From: Paraburkholderia phenazinium
GTDB lineage: Bacteria > Pseudomonadota > Gammaproteobacteria > Burkholderiales > Burkholderiaceae
Length of the DNA: 64,000 nucleotides
Assembly (NCBI RefSeq): GCF_900100735.1
Contig: NZ_FNCJ01000004.1
Coordinates: 479,365 to 543,364, forward strand
Direction of reading: 5' to 3'
This document shows, piece by piece, positions 54,455 to 64,000 of the stretch. Position numbers and translations under genes: made by a program. The notes beneath the pieces are model-generated. The model was not told where the DNA came from. It ran no database searches and saw nothing but the letters and a program-made list of their open reading frames with translations. The stretch's first letter is position 1. Every line of letters begins with the position of its first letter.

Positions 54455-55831
54455 TTAGCGAGTGGCGGGCACAATCGCCCCTGCGCGCCGGCGCTTCACC
54501 ATATACCCCACCCACATCGCCACCAACCACACCGGCACCAGCCAGACGGAGACCGACAAGCCCGGCGTCATCGCCAGAATCACCAGAATCAGCGCCATGA
54601 ACGCGAGGCAGATCCAGTTGCTGACCGGGAACCAGAACGATTTGAACACCAACGTCTCCCCTGCCTGCACCATCGCCTTGCGCGACTTCAGATGCGTGAG
54701 ACTGATCAGCGCCCAGTTCAACACCAGCGCGGCCACCACCAGCGCCATCAGCATGCCGAGCGCTTCGGCCGGAATCAGATAGTTGATGATCACGCAGGTG
54801 AACGTCGCCAGCGCCGACAAGCCAATCGCCAGATACGGCACACCACGGCGATCTACCTTCATCAGCGCGCGCGGCGCATTACCCTGCTCCGCCAGGCCGT
54901 ACAGCATGCGGCTATTCGCATACACACCGCTGTTATAGACCGACAGCGCCGCAGTCAACACCACGACGTTGAGGATATTCGCGGTGAGCGTGGAGCCGAT
55001 CTGCGAGAAGATCATCACGAACGGACTGCCGCCAGCCGCCACCTGATTCCACGGATACAGCGACAGCAGCACCACCAGCGAGAGGATGTAGAACAGCAGA
55101 ATCCGGTAGATCACCTGATTCACCGCTTTCGGAATGCTCTTGCGCGGCTCGTCCGCCTCGGCCGCCGTAATGCCGATCAGTTCCAGACCGCCGAATGAAA
55201 ACATGATCACGGCCAGCATCATGAAGAGGCCATGAAAACCATGCGGGAAGAAGCCGCCGTCGGCCCAGAGATTCGTAATCGACGCCTGCGGACCGCCGTG
55301 ACCGCTGATCAGCAGATAGCCGCCGAACAGGATCATGCCGATCACCGCCACCACCTTGATGATCGCGAACCAGAACTCGGTCTCGCCGTAGGCCTTCACA
55401 TTGGCCAGGTTGATCGCGTTGATGCCCACAAAGCACACCAATGCCGACACCCAGGTGGGAACGCTCGGCCACCAGAAATGCACGTAAGTACCGACAGCCG
55501 TCAACTCGGCCATGCTGACCAGCACGTAGAGGACCCAGTAATTCCAGCCCGACAGGAAGCCCGGGAAATCGCCCCAGTACTTGTAGGCGAAGTGGCTGAA
55601 CGAACCGGCCACCGGCTCTTGCGCGACCATCTCGCCAAGTTGCCGCATGATCATGAACGCGATGATGCCGCCAATCGCATAGCCGAGAATCATCGACGGT
55701 CCAGCCGCCTGCAACACGCTCGCCGACCCGAGGAACAAGCCGGTGCCGATCGCCCCGCCCAGCGCGATCAGCTGGATGTGACGGTTCTTGAGCCCGCGCT
55801 TCAGGCCGTCTTGCTGCTGTGGACTATTCAA
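54455..55831 (-). CDS. Amino-acid permease (AAT family, APC superfamily)
   Basis: 458 aa. The AAT signature opens the protein: RHIQLIALGGAIGTGLFLGS, then VLQAAGPSMILGYAIGG. SFSHFAYKYWGDFPGFLSGW and FSFGGLELIGITAAEADEPR are typical of the AroP/GabP/ProY group. Twelve helices. It is an H+-coupled amino-acid importer; specificity (aromatic, proline or GABA) cannot be settled by eye. It ends in its own terminator. Confidence 0.92.
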   Translation of the reverse strand: MNSPQQQDGLKRGLKNRHIQLIALGGAIGTGLFLGSASVLQAAGPSMILGYAIGGIIAFMIMRQLGEMVAQEPVAGSFSHFAYKYWGDFPGFLSGWNYWVLYVLVSMAELTAVGTYVHFWWPSVPTWVSALVCFVGINAINLANVKAYGETEFWFAIIKVVAVIGMILFGGYLLISGHGGPQASITNLWADGGFFPHGFHGLFMMLAVIMFSFGGLELIGITAAEADEPRKSIPKAVNQVIYRILLFYILSLVVLLSLYPWNQVAAGGSPFVMIFSQIGSTLTANILNVVVLTAALSVYNSGVYANSRMLYGLAEQGNAPRALMKVDRRGVPYLAIGLSALATFTCVIINYLIPAEALGMLMALVVAALVLNWALISLTHLKSRKAMVQAGETLVFKSFWFPVSNWICLAFMALILVILAMTPGLSVSVWLVPVWLVAMWVGYMVKRRRAGAIVPATR

Positions 55832-56038
55832 AATTGCGCCCCACTTTATGGATGTCGATCAGCCGGACAAACTTGTGATTTGACCTGGCAAAACCAAAGA
55901 TTTTAGCCTGTCCGACATGACCCACATACTGGGAGGAACCCGTGACGCAGCCCTCCTTCCAGTCGGCGCACCGCTTATGCATGGTGATTGACTTGCAACA
56001 GCCAGCATGCGAACTGCGATGCGTCGTTACAGCCTGGG

Positions 56039-57763
56039 CTAACGCAGATTGGTATTCGCCAGTTCCACCACTTCGTCGCCGCGGCCACTCAGCACTGCGC
56101 GCAACATGTACAGGCTGAAGCCCTTCGCTTGCGCCCATTGAATCTTCGGCGGCATCGCGAGTTCGTGCTTCGCCGTGACGACGTCGATCACCGCTGGACC
56201 AGGATGCGCGAACGCATCGCGCAAGGCGTCGCGGATTGCTTCGGAATCCTCCACACGTATGCTGTAAATTCCAGCCCCTTGAGCAATCGCTGCGAAATCG
56301 GTCGCACTGAGGTCGGTCCCGCTATCGAGGTAGCCGCCGGCTTTCATCTCCATCGCGACAAAGCCGAGTGAACTGTTGTTGTACACGACCACTTTGATCG
56401 GCAGCTCGAGTTGGCGCGCGGTCAGCAGATCGCCAAGCAGCATCGACAACCCGCCGTCGCCGGATAGCGAGATCACCTGACGGTGCGGCTGCGCCGCTTT
56501 CGCGCCCAGCGCCTGCGGCATCGCATTCGCCATCGAGCCGTGATTGAACGAGCCGTGCAAAGTGCGCTTGCCGTTCATCGTCAGGTAGCGCGCGGCCCAC
56601 AGCGTGGGCGTGCCGACATCGACGGCAAACACCGCATCCTCGTCGGCCACTTCATCGACGATGCTCGTCAGGTATTGCGGATGGATCGGCTTGCCCGGAT
56701 CCGACGGGCGCGCGAAATCGTCGAGGGTGAGGCGTGCAGCAAAGTAATGGGTGCGGGCGCGTTCGATAAAGTCGCGGTCGGTCTTGCGGGTGAGCTTCGG
56801 CAACAGCGCCTGCAAGGTGGGCTTGATGTCGCCGACCAGTCCCATCTTCAAGGGTGCGCGCTTGCCGAGCGCACTGCCGCGGCGATCGATCTGCACGATA
56901 TTGCCGTGCGACGGATAAAAGTTGCGATAGGGGAAATCGGTGCCGAGCATCACCAGCGTGTCGGATGACATCATCGCGTAGTAGCCGGAGCTGAAGCCGA
57001 TCAGTCCCGTCATGCCGACGTCGTACGGGTTGTCCCATTCCACGTACTGCTTGCCGCGCAACGCGTGTACGGTCGGTGCGCCGAGCGCGTCTGCAAGCGC
57101 GACCACTTCGTCGTGTGCGCCCGCGCAGCCACTGCCGCACAGCAGCGTGACGCCTTCGGACTGGTTGAGCAGATCGGCCAGTCTATCAATATCCGCAGCG
57201 GCGGGCAGCAGGGTGGCGCGCTCCAGCGTGCCGGCCCACGCGGGCACTTCGTCGGGCGCCTCGCCGAGCGCGACGTCGCCTGGCAAGACGATCACTGCGA
57301 CGCCCTGCTGCTCGATCGCCGTGTGCATCGCGGTGGCCAGTACGCGCGGGAACTGCGATGGGTTCGTCACCAGTTCGACGTAGTGGCTGCACTCCTTGAA
57401 CAACTCCTGCGGATGCGTTTCCTGGAAGTAGCCGAGGCCGATTTCGGATGATGGAATATGTGCCGCGATGGCGAGCACCGGTTGATGATTACGGTGGCAG
57501 TCGTACAGTCCGTTAATCAGGTGCAGGTTGCCGGGGCCGCAACTGCCCGCGCAGACGGCTAGCTTGCCGGTGGCGGCGGCTTCTGCGCCTGCAGCGAAGG
57601 CGGCGACTTCTTCGTGGCGGGTGTGCATCCAGCGGATGGAGCCGAGACGATAGAGGCTATCGGATAGGCCGTTCAGGCTGTCGCCGGTCACGCCCCAGAT
57701 ACGTTCGACCCCGGCTGCGTGCAGCGTTTTTGCAAGGAAGTCCGCGATGGTCTGTTTGCTCAT
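56039..57763 (-). CDS. poxB: Pyruvate dehydrogenase (ubiquinone)/pyruvate oxidase
   Basis: 574 aa from ATG at 57763; the longer frame to 58021 runs into a repeat and is rejected. [20 protein letters not shown] contains the catalytic Glu, [20 protein letters not shown] is typical of the family, and [20 protein letters not shown] with [10 protein letters not shown] is the ThDP/Mg site (GDG...NN). It oxidises pyruvate to acetate and CO2, passing electrons to quinone. The C-terminal segment after KIQW is a short membrane-binding tail candidate. Confidence 0.92.
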   Translation of the reverse strand: MSKQTIADFLAKTLHAAGVERIWGVTGDSLNGLSDSLYRLGSIRWMHTRHEEVAAFAAGAEAAATGKLAVCAGSCGPGNLHLINGLYDCHRNHQPVLAIAAHIPSSEIGLGYFQETHPQELFKECSHYVELVTNPSQFPRVLATAMHTAIEQQGVAVIVLPGDVALGEAPDEVPAWAGTLERATLLPAAADIDRLADLLNQSEGVTLLCGSGCAGAHDEVVALADALGAPTVHALRGKQYVEWDNPYDVGMTGLIGFSSGYYAMMSSDTLVMLGTDFPYRNFYPSHGNIVQIDRRGSALGKRAPLKMGLVGDIKPTLQALLPKLTRKTDRDFIERARTHYFAARLTLDDFARPSDPGKPIHPQYLTSIVDEVADEDAVFAVDVGTPTLWAARYLTMNGKRTLHGSFNHGSMANAMPQALGAKAAQPHRQVISLSGDGGLSMLLGDLLTARQLELPIKVVVYNNSSLGFVAMEMKAGGYLDSGTDLSATDFAAIAQGAGIYSIRVEDSEAIRDALRDAFAHPGPAVIDVVTAKHELAMPPKIQWAQAKGFSLYMLRAVLSGRGDEVVELANTNLR

Positions 57764-57849
57764 GGTCTGCTCCGCAACGTTAGTGAGACGCTCAAGGGAG
57801 ATGACAGTCGAGGGGGTATTGTCGTACAGGTAGCGGATTTGTGGGGTTT

Positions 57850-58524
57850 TGCCTGCGCGGCGCTTTGGTGGTTTGTCTGCGGTGTTGGCCTTTCCTTGTT
57901 TTGTTAGTGGTCTATTGGCGTTGCCCCTGTGCGGGGCGGCACCTACTTTCTTTGCCCCCCCAGGGGACTTCCTTCGGGGCGCCGGCCGCAAAGAAAGTAG
58001 GCAAAGAAAGCGGGCTGACAACCGCTAGCTCTTAGGTGTCCATCACTTAGGTTAACCCAAAGTGGTCCGAAGACGAGACCCGCCCTCGCATTTTCCACGT
58101 TAGTGGCACAGCGCTCATCCACCCCACTCCGCACTGCGTGCGTTGCGGATGGGTATGCACGGGAATGCCGGCAAGCCTAGATAGTTAGAATGCCTACATA
58201 ACTGTGGGAGGGTGTTATGCCCGGCGGCGGGGCGCGAAGCGCAACGCTGGAACGGATGAATGCCTTGTCACGAAGGTGGGCGGTGCGAAAGCACATCTCG
58301 TCTTCGGACCACTTCGTGTTCACGCGAGAGGCGGACACCTACAAGCTGGCGGTGTGAGCCCGCTTTCTTTGCCTACTTTTCTTTGCGGCCGGCACCCCGA
58401 AGGAAGTCCCCTGGGGGGACAAAGAAAAGTAGGTGCCGCCCCGCACAGGGGCAACGCCAATAGACCACTAACAAATCAAGGAAAGGCCAACACCACAACA
58501 ACACCAAGCGCCGCGCAGGCAAAA
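57850..58524. repeat. Long imperfect inverted repeat (palindromic Burkholderiaceae repeat)
   Basis: The arm at ~57850–58017 is repeated in inverse orientation at ~58356–58524, nearly base for base over ~170 bp; shared pieces include GCCCGCTTTCTTTGCCTAC, GAAGGAAGTCCCCTGGGG, CGCCCCGCACAGGGGCAACG and CCAATAGACCACTAACAAA. Each arm itself folds (CTACTTTTCTTTG / CAAAGAAAAGTAG). A second inverted pair AAGTGGTCCGAAGACGAGA / TCTCGTCTTCGGACCACTT lies inside, around 58070 and 58290, so the symmetry reaches toward the centre. It fills the 778 bp between poxB and the MFS gene; no gene is seen in it. Confidence 0.85.
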
Positions 58525-58541
58525 AAACAGAACCACAAACC

Positions 58542-59780
58542 CTACCCCCCCTCCGGCACCCCCTCAAGCCGCGCCGCCGGCGACCCCACGATGACCAGCG
58601 CCTGCACGAGAAACGCACCTGCCGCCGCCACGAGACAAACATCCACGCCCCAGTGCCCACTAATCCCAGCCCCCAACAGCGCTCCAAGCGGCCGCGCCCC
58701 ATACGTCGCCGTGCCATTGATAGCCGAAACACGCCCTATCATCCCGTCAGGCGTAATTGCCTGCCGCAAGGTAGTCGATCCGACCACCCAGAGAATCGGC
58801 CCCACCCCGAGCAAAAAGAAACTTAGCATTGCCAACCAGAGCGACGGCACGATCAGCGTGGCCACCATCACCAGCGAAGCGAGCAACCCGCAAAACGGCC
58901 CTATGGTCAGCACGCGGCCAAATCTGAGCCGCTCCGCTACCGAAGGCGCCGCCAGCGCGCCGCACACCATGCCGACGCCATACGCGCCGAGCGTCACGCC
59001 CACTGCCGAGGCCGTCAGCCCAAGCCGGTGCACCGCGTACGGCACATACACCGCCTGCAACATAAAGAAGCCTAGATTGAAAAACACCGCGGTAGCGATC
59101 ATCGGACGCAACAAGGCATCGCGCAGCACGAAGCGGGCACCGTCACGCAGTTCACGCAAGAAGTGGCGCTGCCCTGTCTGCGCACGCGGCGGCTCACGCA
59201 GCCCTGCCAGCAACGCGACCGCCAACGCCGACAAGCCGGCCGCGCAGCCATACGCCCAGCCCGCGCCGATCCAGCCCACCAGCATGCCGCCGAGCGCCGG
59301 CCCCGCCGAATACGCGGCGCTGCGCGCCAGTTCGAGCCGTCCATTCGCAACCGCGAACGACTCGCGCGGCACCAGCGATGGCACCAGCGACGGCGCCGCC
59401 ACGTTATAAGCCACCGTGCCCGTCGCGCCGAGACAGCCGAGCGCAGCAAGCCATGGCAAGGTCAAGCCGTGCGTCACGATCAGCAGTAACACGCCCAGCA
59501 TCGCGATCACACGCATGCCTTCGGCGAGTGCCATCAAGGTTCGCCGCGAACGGCGGTCGGCCCAGACGCCGAACGGAATCGACAGCAGCAAAAACGGCAG
59601 CGTCTGCGCCGTCTGCAGCAAGCCGGTTTCATGCGCGCTCGCGCCTAGCGCGAACACGGCGACAAGCGGTGCGGCAGCAAGGCTGATCTGCTCGGCGGAC
59701 TGTGCAACCAGATTCGACCACCCGAGCCGCTGGAACGCGGCCGGCAGTCTGACGGTGGATTGTGGGATTGGCAAACGCAT
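58542..59780 (-). CDS. MFS transporter (EntS-like exporter)
   Basis: 412 aa. FQRLGWSNLVAQSAEQISLA at the start, FLLLSIPFGVWADRRSRRTL (loop 2–3 MFS signature), LVPSLVPRESFAVANGRLEL, and GRVSAINGTATYGARPLGAL fit the enterobactin/macrolide exporter-like MFS subfamily. Twelve helices. It is probably an efflux pump of unknown substrate. It ends next to the palindromic repeat. Confidence 0.88.
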   Translation of the reverse strand: MRLPIPQSTVRLPAAFQRLGWSNLVAQSAEQISLAAAPLVAVFALGASAHETGLLQTAQTLPFLLLSIPFGVWADRRSRRTLMALAEGMRVIAMLGVLLLIVTHGLTLPWLAALGCLGATGTVAYNVAAPSLVPSLVPRESFAVANGRLELARSAAYSAGPALGGMLVGWIGAGWAYGCAAGLSALAVALLAGLREPPRAQTGQRHFLRELRDGARFVLRDALLRPMIATAVFFNLGFFMLQAVYVPYAVHRLGLTASAVGVTLGAYGVGMVCGALAAPSVAERLRFGRVLTIGPFCGLLASLVMVATLIVPSLWLAMLSFFLLGVGPILWVVGSTTLRQAITPDGMIGRVSAINGTATYGARPLGALLGAGISGHWGVDVCLVAAAGAFLVQALVIVGSPAARLEGVPEGG

Positions 59781-59903
59781 CGATGACCTCCTGGCATTGT
59801 GAGGTCATCGTCGTCGTTTCAGGCGGACGGTACGCTCCGCTTCTTGCGCTGTTATTGGTGTGAGGTAATCGTGGTGCTGAGTCGCCAAGGGCGCTTGCGT
59901 CGA

Positions 59904-61334
59904 TCAGGGCGCATACGACGAAGCCATGCCGCTTTCAAGCCCATGATCGAGCGTTGTGCGAATAATCGACAGCCCGCGCGTCAGCGCTTCAAGCGACGGC
60001 GCACCGGTCATGCACACACGAATCGCATGTGGAGCGGCGTTACGGCCAATCACGAAGCTATCCGCCGTCTTGACGAGCACGCCCTCCTGACGCAGCGCCG
60101 CCGCAAATTCCGCGGCACGCCACGGTTCGGGCAGCGGCAGCCACAGATGCGAACTGGTCGCTGCATGCCGATAGGTCACGCCCCGGAGCACCTCGCTCGC
60201 CACCTCATGCTGCGTTTCGATGTGCGCGCGCTGCAAGCCGTTCAGCCGCTCCATCTCGCCGTTCTCGATCCAGCGCGACACCACTTCGGCCATCAACGGC
60301 GCGGTCATCCAGCAATCGCTGCGAATCACCGCGGCAATCTTGGAACACCATGCGGGCGGCGCCTGCAGATACCCAACCCGCAGCCCCGGCGCGACCGATT
60401 TCGACAATCCCGCGATCAGAAACGACTGCTCCGGCAGACGCGTGGCGAGCGGCTCAGGCGGCGCTTCCAGCAGCATGGCCGGCACGAGGTCTTCGATCAG
60501 CAGCACGCCATGCCGCTGCAGGATCGCGGCGACAGCGTCGCGCCGCTCGTCCGACATGGTTGCGGTGGTCGGATTGTGGATGGTCGGCACGCAGAAGATG
60601 GCGCGCGGATGCAGCGACTTGCAGGCCAGTTCGAGCGCGGCGGGCACCAGCCCCTCCGCGTCGATCTCGACGCCCACCAGGTGCAGCCGCAGTTGCCGCG
60701 CGAGCGCAATGATCCCGGGATAGCTGACGACTTCGGCCAGCACCGTGTCGCCCGGCCGCGCGACGGCGCGCAGCACCGACGCCAGCGCGTGCTGCGCCCC
60801 TTGTGTCACCAGCACACGTGACGCGCTCGCCGGACTGCCGGCGCGGCCGAGCCACGCCGCGCCCGCCAGCCGGTGCCGCATCGAGCCCGCTTCCGGCGCG
60901 TATTGCAGCAGTTCGGCGGCGAGGCGTTCGTCGTTGGCAATGTCGTGCAGCGTGGCGCACAGCGCGGCCGCCTCGCCGGTCGACTGCGGCACGTTCTGGC
61001 CGAGATCGATCAGCGCCGGAGCAGGCGGCATGCCGGGACGCAGCACGCCATTCGCTGCCGCGCCCGAAGACATCTCGCGAGCGCGGGCCTGAGCCACATA
61101 GGTGCCGTCGCCGACACGTGCATTCGCGAGCCCCTGGCGCTCCAGCTCGGCATAGGCGCGGCTGATCGTGCCGGTGGTCACGTGCAGTTCGCTCGCCAGC
61201 GACCGGTGCGGCGGCAGCTTCTCGCCGGCCGGCAGTTGGCCGTTGAGGATCGCCTGCGCGAAAGCACGCGCAATGACCTGGTATTTCGGATCGCCGCCCG
61301 CGTCGATCCTGGGCAGCCACGCGTTCATCGCCAT
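59904..61334 (-). CDS. MocR-type GntR regulator with aminotransferase-like domain
   Basis: 476 aa; ATG at 61334 (or 61328) after GGAGACC. The GntR winged helix is at ~15–80 (LPPHRSLASELHVTTGTISR, AYAELERQGLANARVGDGTY). A fold-type I PLP domain follows: LVTQGAQHALASVLRAVARP, VPTIHNPTTATMSDERR and IAGLSKSVAPGLRVGYLQAP, with the PLP Lys in GLSKS. MocR proteins sense metabolites through PLP and usually control the divergent gene. Here that is the enolase-superfamily enzyme and betaine transporter. Confidence 0.92.
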   Translation of the reverse strand: MAMNAWLPRIDAGGDPKYQVIARAFAQAILNGQLPAGEKLPPHRSLASELHVTTGTISRAYAELERQGLANARVGDGTYVAQARAREMSSGAAANGVLRPGMPPAPALIDLGQNVPQSTGEAAALCATLHDIANDERLAAELLQYAPEAGSMRHRLAGAAWLGRAGSPASASRVLVTQGAQHALASVLRAVARPGDTVLAEVVSYPGIIALARQLRLHLVGVEIDAEGLVPAALELACKSLHPRAIFCVPTIHNPTTATMSDERRDAVAAILQRHGVLLIEDLVPAMLLEAPPEPLATRLPEQSFLIAGLSKSVAPGLRVGYLQAPPAWCSKIAAVIRSDCWMTAPLMAEVVSRWIENGEMERLNGLQRAHIETQHEVASEVLRGVTYRHAATSSHLWLPLPEPWRAAEFAAALRQEGVLVKTADSFVIGRNAAPHAIRVCMTGAPSLEALTRGLSIIRTTLDHGLESGMASSYAP

Positions 61335-61365
61335 TTTGCGACGGTCTCCTTCTTGTTTCCATGCA

Positions 61366-61423
61366 TGTCATGGGTGTCATTAACATGATACGCATTCAAT
61401 CTCATGACATTGCATGCAGTCAT
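61366..61423. promoter_or_regulatory. Putative MocR operator repeats
   Basis: The divergent interval holds four copies of a hexamer: TGTCAT at 61366–61371 and 61375–61380, the inverse ATGACA at 61404–61409, and AGTCAT at 61418–61423. The outer part is a larger palindrome (TGCATGTCATG ... CATGACATTGCATGC). MocR regulators bind spaced direct or inverted repeats. Role is inferred. Confidence 0.5.
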
Positions 61424-61536
61424 TTACTTTAATTGAAGCGATTGAGTTGCTTGTTTAGGCTCCATAGCATGGCGTCATTCCGAATTCAATTGTGCCGCCT
61501 CGATGCGGCACTGCGGCATCCACCCAGGAGCGCCCT

Positions 61537-62676
61537 ATGAGCCGTGAGACACCTCGTATCAGCCGGATCGACATCACGCACCACCAGCTCGAGCTCGATC
61601 CGCCGTTCCCAGCCTCCTGGGATAGCCAGCCGCGCCGCAAATTTCCCGCCACCATCGTGCGCGTCCACGACGATGCAGGCCACGTGGGCATCGGTTCCGG
61701 CGACGCGATGTACGGCTTTGCGGACTACCAGCACCTGTTCGTCGGCACCGACCCGCTCGACCTCGCGCGCCACAGCGCCGTCCTCGACAACATTGGTTTT
61801 CACGCCGGCCGACCGTGGCCGTTGGATATCGCGCTGTGGGATCTGGCCGGCAAGATTCGCGGAGAACCCTGCTGGAAGATGATGGGTGGACGCAGCAACC
61901 GGATTCGCGCCTACGCGTCGAGCGGCGTGCACCGTCATCCCGACGACATGGCGAACATGGCGCTGCAGGTGGCCGCGCGCGGCTTTCCGGCGCTGAAGAT
62001 CCGCTTTGGCCGCCCGAGCCTCGCTGACGATCTCACCGCGCTCGCCGCCGTGCGCGCGGCCGTAGGCAACCGGCTTGAACTGATGGTGGACTGCAACCAG
62101 GGTTGGCGCATGCCGTGGGACACGGTCGCGCCGTGGACGGTGAGCGAGGCGCTCGAAGTCGCCCGCGAACTCGAAAAGCAGGACGTCTACTGGATGGAAG
62201 AGCCGTTGCATCGCGGCGACTACGACGGCTACGCTGCACTGCGCCGCAGCACCACGCTGCGCATCGCTGGCGGTGAGATGACGCGCGAGCGCTACGAGTT
62301 CGATCAGTTGCTCAAGCATGACTGCCTCGACGTGTTTCAACCGGACGTCGCCTGCTCGCTCGGCATGGAAGGGCTGCGCAAGCTCGCGCAAGCGGTCGAA
62401 GCGCGCGGCAAGGTCTTCACCCCGCACACCTGGGGCAACGGCATCGGCCTCGCGGCCAATCTGCACCTGACGGCAGGGGCCGCCTCGGCGCCCTTTATCG
62501 AGTTTCCCTATGACCCGCCGGAATGGTCGATCGAACGGCGCGATTTCATGCTGGCGCAGCCGATCGACGTCGACAGCGAAGGCTGGCTCACGCTGTCCGA
62601 CGAGCCCGGCCTCGGTCTGACGCTCGACGAAGCCGTGCTCGCCGCCACGCAAAGTTCTCGCAGTACCTACGCCTGA
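61537..62676 (+). CDS. Enolase-superfamily enzyme (mandelate racemase/muconate lactonizing type)
   Basis: 379 aa from ATG at 61537 after AGGAG. Barrel residues visible: LKIRFG (strand-2 Lys-x-Arg), DCNQGW (first metal Asp), EEPLHRGD (Glu), [11 protein letters not shown] (Glu), and [13 protein letters not shown] with a general-base His. That set points to a mandelate-racemase-like acid-sugar dehydratase or epimerase rather than a cycloisomerase. The gene is next to a betaine-type ABC transporter, so a betaine-like substrate such as a hydroxyproline betaine is also thinkable. Substrate unknown. Confidence 0.87.
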   Translation: MSRETPRISRIDITHHQLELDPPFPASWDSQPRRKFPATIVRVHDDAGHVGIGSGDAMYGFADYQHLFVGTDPLDLARHSAVLDNIGFHAGRPWPLDIALWDLAGKIRGEPCWKMMGGRSNRIRAYASSGVHRHPDDMANMALQVAARGFPALKIRFGRPSLADDLTALAAVRAAVGNRLELMVDCNQGWRMPWDTVAPWTVSEALEVARELEKQDVYWMEEPLHRGDYDGYAALRRSTTLRIAGGEMTRERYEFDQLLKHDCLDVFQPDVACSLGMEGLRKLAQAVEARGKVFTPHTWGNGIGLAANLHLTAGAASAPFIEFPYDPPEWSIERRDFMLAQPIDVDSEGWLTLSDEPGLGLTLDEAVLAATQSSRSTYA

Positions 62677-62779
62677 CGCCTCGGCTGAGGCAAACATCAA
62701 GGCCAACAACGCAACCATGTTGCATGGAACCTGGGTAGCGCACTTTAGCGCCAACTCAAGCCAACATAGGAGACAGACA

Positions 62780-63820
62780 ATGCAGATCAAACCCTGGATG
62801 CGCGCTGCTTGCGTGGCGCTCGCCGCTGGCGCCCTCTTCCCGGCCGCCGCGCACGCGGGCACCTGGTGCTCGAGCGGCAAGACGGTGCGCTTTGCCGGCG
62901 TCACGTGGGAGAGCGGTTCGTTCACCACCGAAGTGCTGCGCTACATCGCCGAAAAGGGCTATGGCTGCAAGACCGACACGGTGCCGGGCAGCACCGCCGC
63001 CACCGAAACGGCGCTCGCGCGCAACGATCTGCAGGTCTGGGGCGAACAATGGACCGGCCGCTCGGAGATCATCGCGAAGGGCGTCGCGGACGGCCAGGTC
63101 AAGCTGGTCGGCGACACGCTGCCGGGCGGTACCAATGAAGGCTGGTACGTGCCGGAATACGTGGTCAAAGGCGACCCCGCGCGCGGCATCAAGCCGGTCG
63201 CACCGAACCTGACCTCGGTCGCGGATCTGCCGAAGTACAAGGATCTCTTTGAGGATGACGAAGAACCGGGCAAAGGCCGCTTCCTGAACTGCCCGGCCGG
63301 CTGGGACTGCGAGCGCGTCAACTCGCGCCTGCTGAAAGTGCTCAAGCTCGACGACAGCTACACGAACTTCCGCCCCGGCACGGGCGCGGCGCTCGACGCG
63401 GCGATCTCGTCGGCCTATCAGCGCGGCAAGCCGATCTTGTTCTACTACTGGGAACCGGCTGCGTTGATGGCAAAGTACAAGTTCGTGCAACTGAAGATGC
63501 CGCCGTTCAACGCCAATTGCTGGAAGACGCTGCGCGCCGACAACAGCAGCTCGCCGTGTGCCTCGTCGTATCTGGTATCGCATCTGAAGATCGGTGTGTC
63601 GACGCCGTTCTATCAGGCCGAGCCCGAGATGATGGCGGCCTTTGGCAAGGTCAGCTTCTCGATGGACTTCCTGAACCAGACTATCCTCGAGATGACCAGC
63701 AAGAAGATCGACGGTCAGACGATGGCCAGGCAGTTCCTCCACGACCATCCGGAAATGTGGAAGCCATGGGTCTCGAACGACGTGGCCCAGAAGGTCCAGG
63801 CCTCGCTCACAGGCGCCTGA
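62780..63820 (+). CDS. Glycine-betaine/quaternary-amine ABC transporter substrate-binding protein
   Basis: 346 aa from ATG at 62780 after AGGAGA. Signal peptide ACVALAAGALFPAAAHA. The OpuAC/ProX-like fold has VRFAGVTWESGSFTTEVLRY, NDLQVWGEQWTGRSEIIAKG and PILFYYWEPAALMAKYKFV, with many Trp and Tyr residues that can form the aromatic cage for quaternary ammonium groups. Cys pairs (TWCSSGK, YGCKTD, LNCPAGWDCE) suggest disulfides. It is followed by its permease gene. Confidence 0.9.
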   Translation: MQIKPWMRAACVALAAGALFPAAAHAGTWCSSGKTVRFAGVTWESGSFTTEVLRYIAEKGYGCKTDTVPGSTAATETALARNDLQVWGEQWTGRSEIIAKGVADGQVKLVGDTLPGGTNEGWYVPEYVVKGDPARGIKPVAPNLTSVADLPKYKDLFEDDEEPGKGRFLNCPAGWDCERVNSRLLKVLKLDDSYTNFRPGTGAALDAAISSAYQRGKPILFYYWEPAALMAKYKFVQLKMPPFNANCWKTLRADNSSSPCASSYLVSHLKIGVSTPFYQAEPEMMAAFGKVSFSMDFLNQTILEMTSKKIDGQTMARQFLHDHPEMWKPWVSNDVAQKVQASLTGA

Positions 63821-63899
63821 TCTGCGGCGAAGTCACGAAGCTTTGTGCTGAACGGAGGACGCGGCGCGCCTTCCGTTCACGCGCATCGGAGGTTTGATC

Positions 63900-64000
63900 A
63901 TGCATTCGTTTTTCCTGCATCTGTCGATTGCCGACTGGGTGAACGACGTCGTCCAGTCGTTCGTCACCGCGCACGGTGACAGCTTCCACAACTTCAGCAT
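63900..64000 (+). CDS. Start of ABC transporter permease gene (cut by window edge)
   Basis: ATG at 63900 follows CGGAGG at 7-nt spacing. The visible 33 codons read MHSFFLHLSIADWVNDVVQS, then FVTAHG and FHNFS, similar to the N-terminal stretch of ProW/OpuAB-type permeases. Placed 79 bp after the binding protein, it is very likely the membrane subunit. Only the start is present, so the call rests on context. Confidence 0.65.
   Translation, partial: MHSFFLHLSIADWVNDVVQSFVTAHGDSFHNFS

Noticed and set aside
58204..59409. 401-aa plus-strand ORF across the inverted repeat and the MFS gene
   Set aside because: It starts inside the repeat and runs antisense to a clear 12-helix transporter; no coding character.

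Overview
The window is high-GC DNA from a betaproteobacterium, almost certainly Burkholderiaceae and most likely Paraburkholderia. The clues are the ribB–ribH–nusB cluster, the ubiD, trmB, uppP and hemN products, a DUF1439 lipoprotein, and a long GC-rich palindromic repeat of a kind I recall from this group. Most of positions 26,700–64,000 looks like ordinary chromosome. Positions 1–26,400 look accessory.

Layout. (1) 1–7,369 is a type VI secretion (T6SS) cargo island: the C-terminal part of a VgrG spike with a transthyretin-like tail, a Tle5-type phospholipase D effector, an exported Sel1-repeat protein (probable immunity protein), a PAAR tip protein, and a 532-aa protein whose C-terminus resembles the AcrVA2 anti-CRISPR family. 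(2) 7,370–7,940 is a broken remnant of a transposon AAA-ATPase gene. (3) 8,142–9,398 encodes an alpha/beta-hydrolase lipoprotein. (4) 9,457–26,345 is a minus-strand cluster of five genes that I cannot assign to a known system: a 107-aa Ser/Thr/Asn-rich protein, an exported 273-aa protein, a 1206-aa beta-rich protein, an intact endonuclease/exonuclease/phosphatase-fold enzyme, and a 3422-aa giant with two clusters of LysM-like motifs. This is the best candidate for an undescribed system. (5) 26,721–33,858 holds a DUF1232 membrane protein, a LysR-controlled MFS/hydrolase/C45-acyltransferase cluster, two exported proteins and a TPR membrane protein.

(6) 34,118–37,654 is riboflavin synthesis (ribB with a degenerate RibA half, then ribH), nusB and an aminotransferase. 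(7) 37,811–45,763 holds a lytic transglycosylase with a long leader, ubiD, threonine dehydratase, small exported and basic proteins, a DUF2520 dehydrogenase-like protein, an EthD-family protein and a YggT protein. (8) 45,817–48,912 encodes an exported protein with about 20 Sel1 repeats. (9) 49,103–54,080 holds tRNA-Gly, trmB, uppP, a DUF1439 lipoprotein, a cysteine-cluster protein, hemN and tRNA-Leu. (10) 54,455–59,780 holds an amino-acid permease, poxB, a roughly 675-bp inverted repeat and an MFS exporter. (11) 59,904 to the end is a MocR regulator divergent from an enolase-superfamily enzyme, followed by a glycine-betaine-type ABC substrate-binding protein and the first codons of its permease, which runs off the edge.

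All family assignments come from reading motifs by eye, without any database search. Statements of homology are recognition, not measured similarity.
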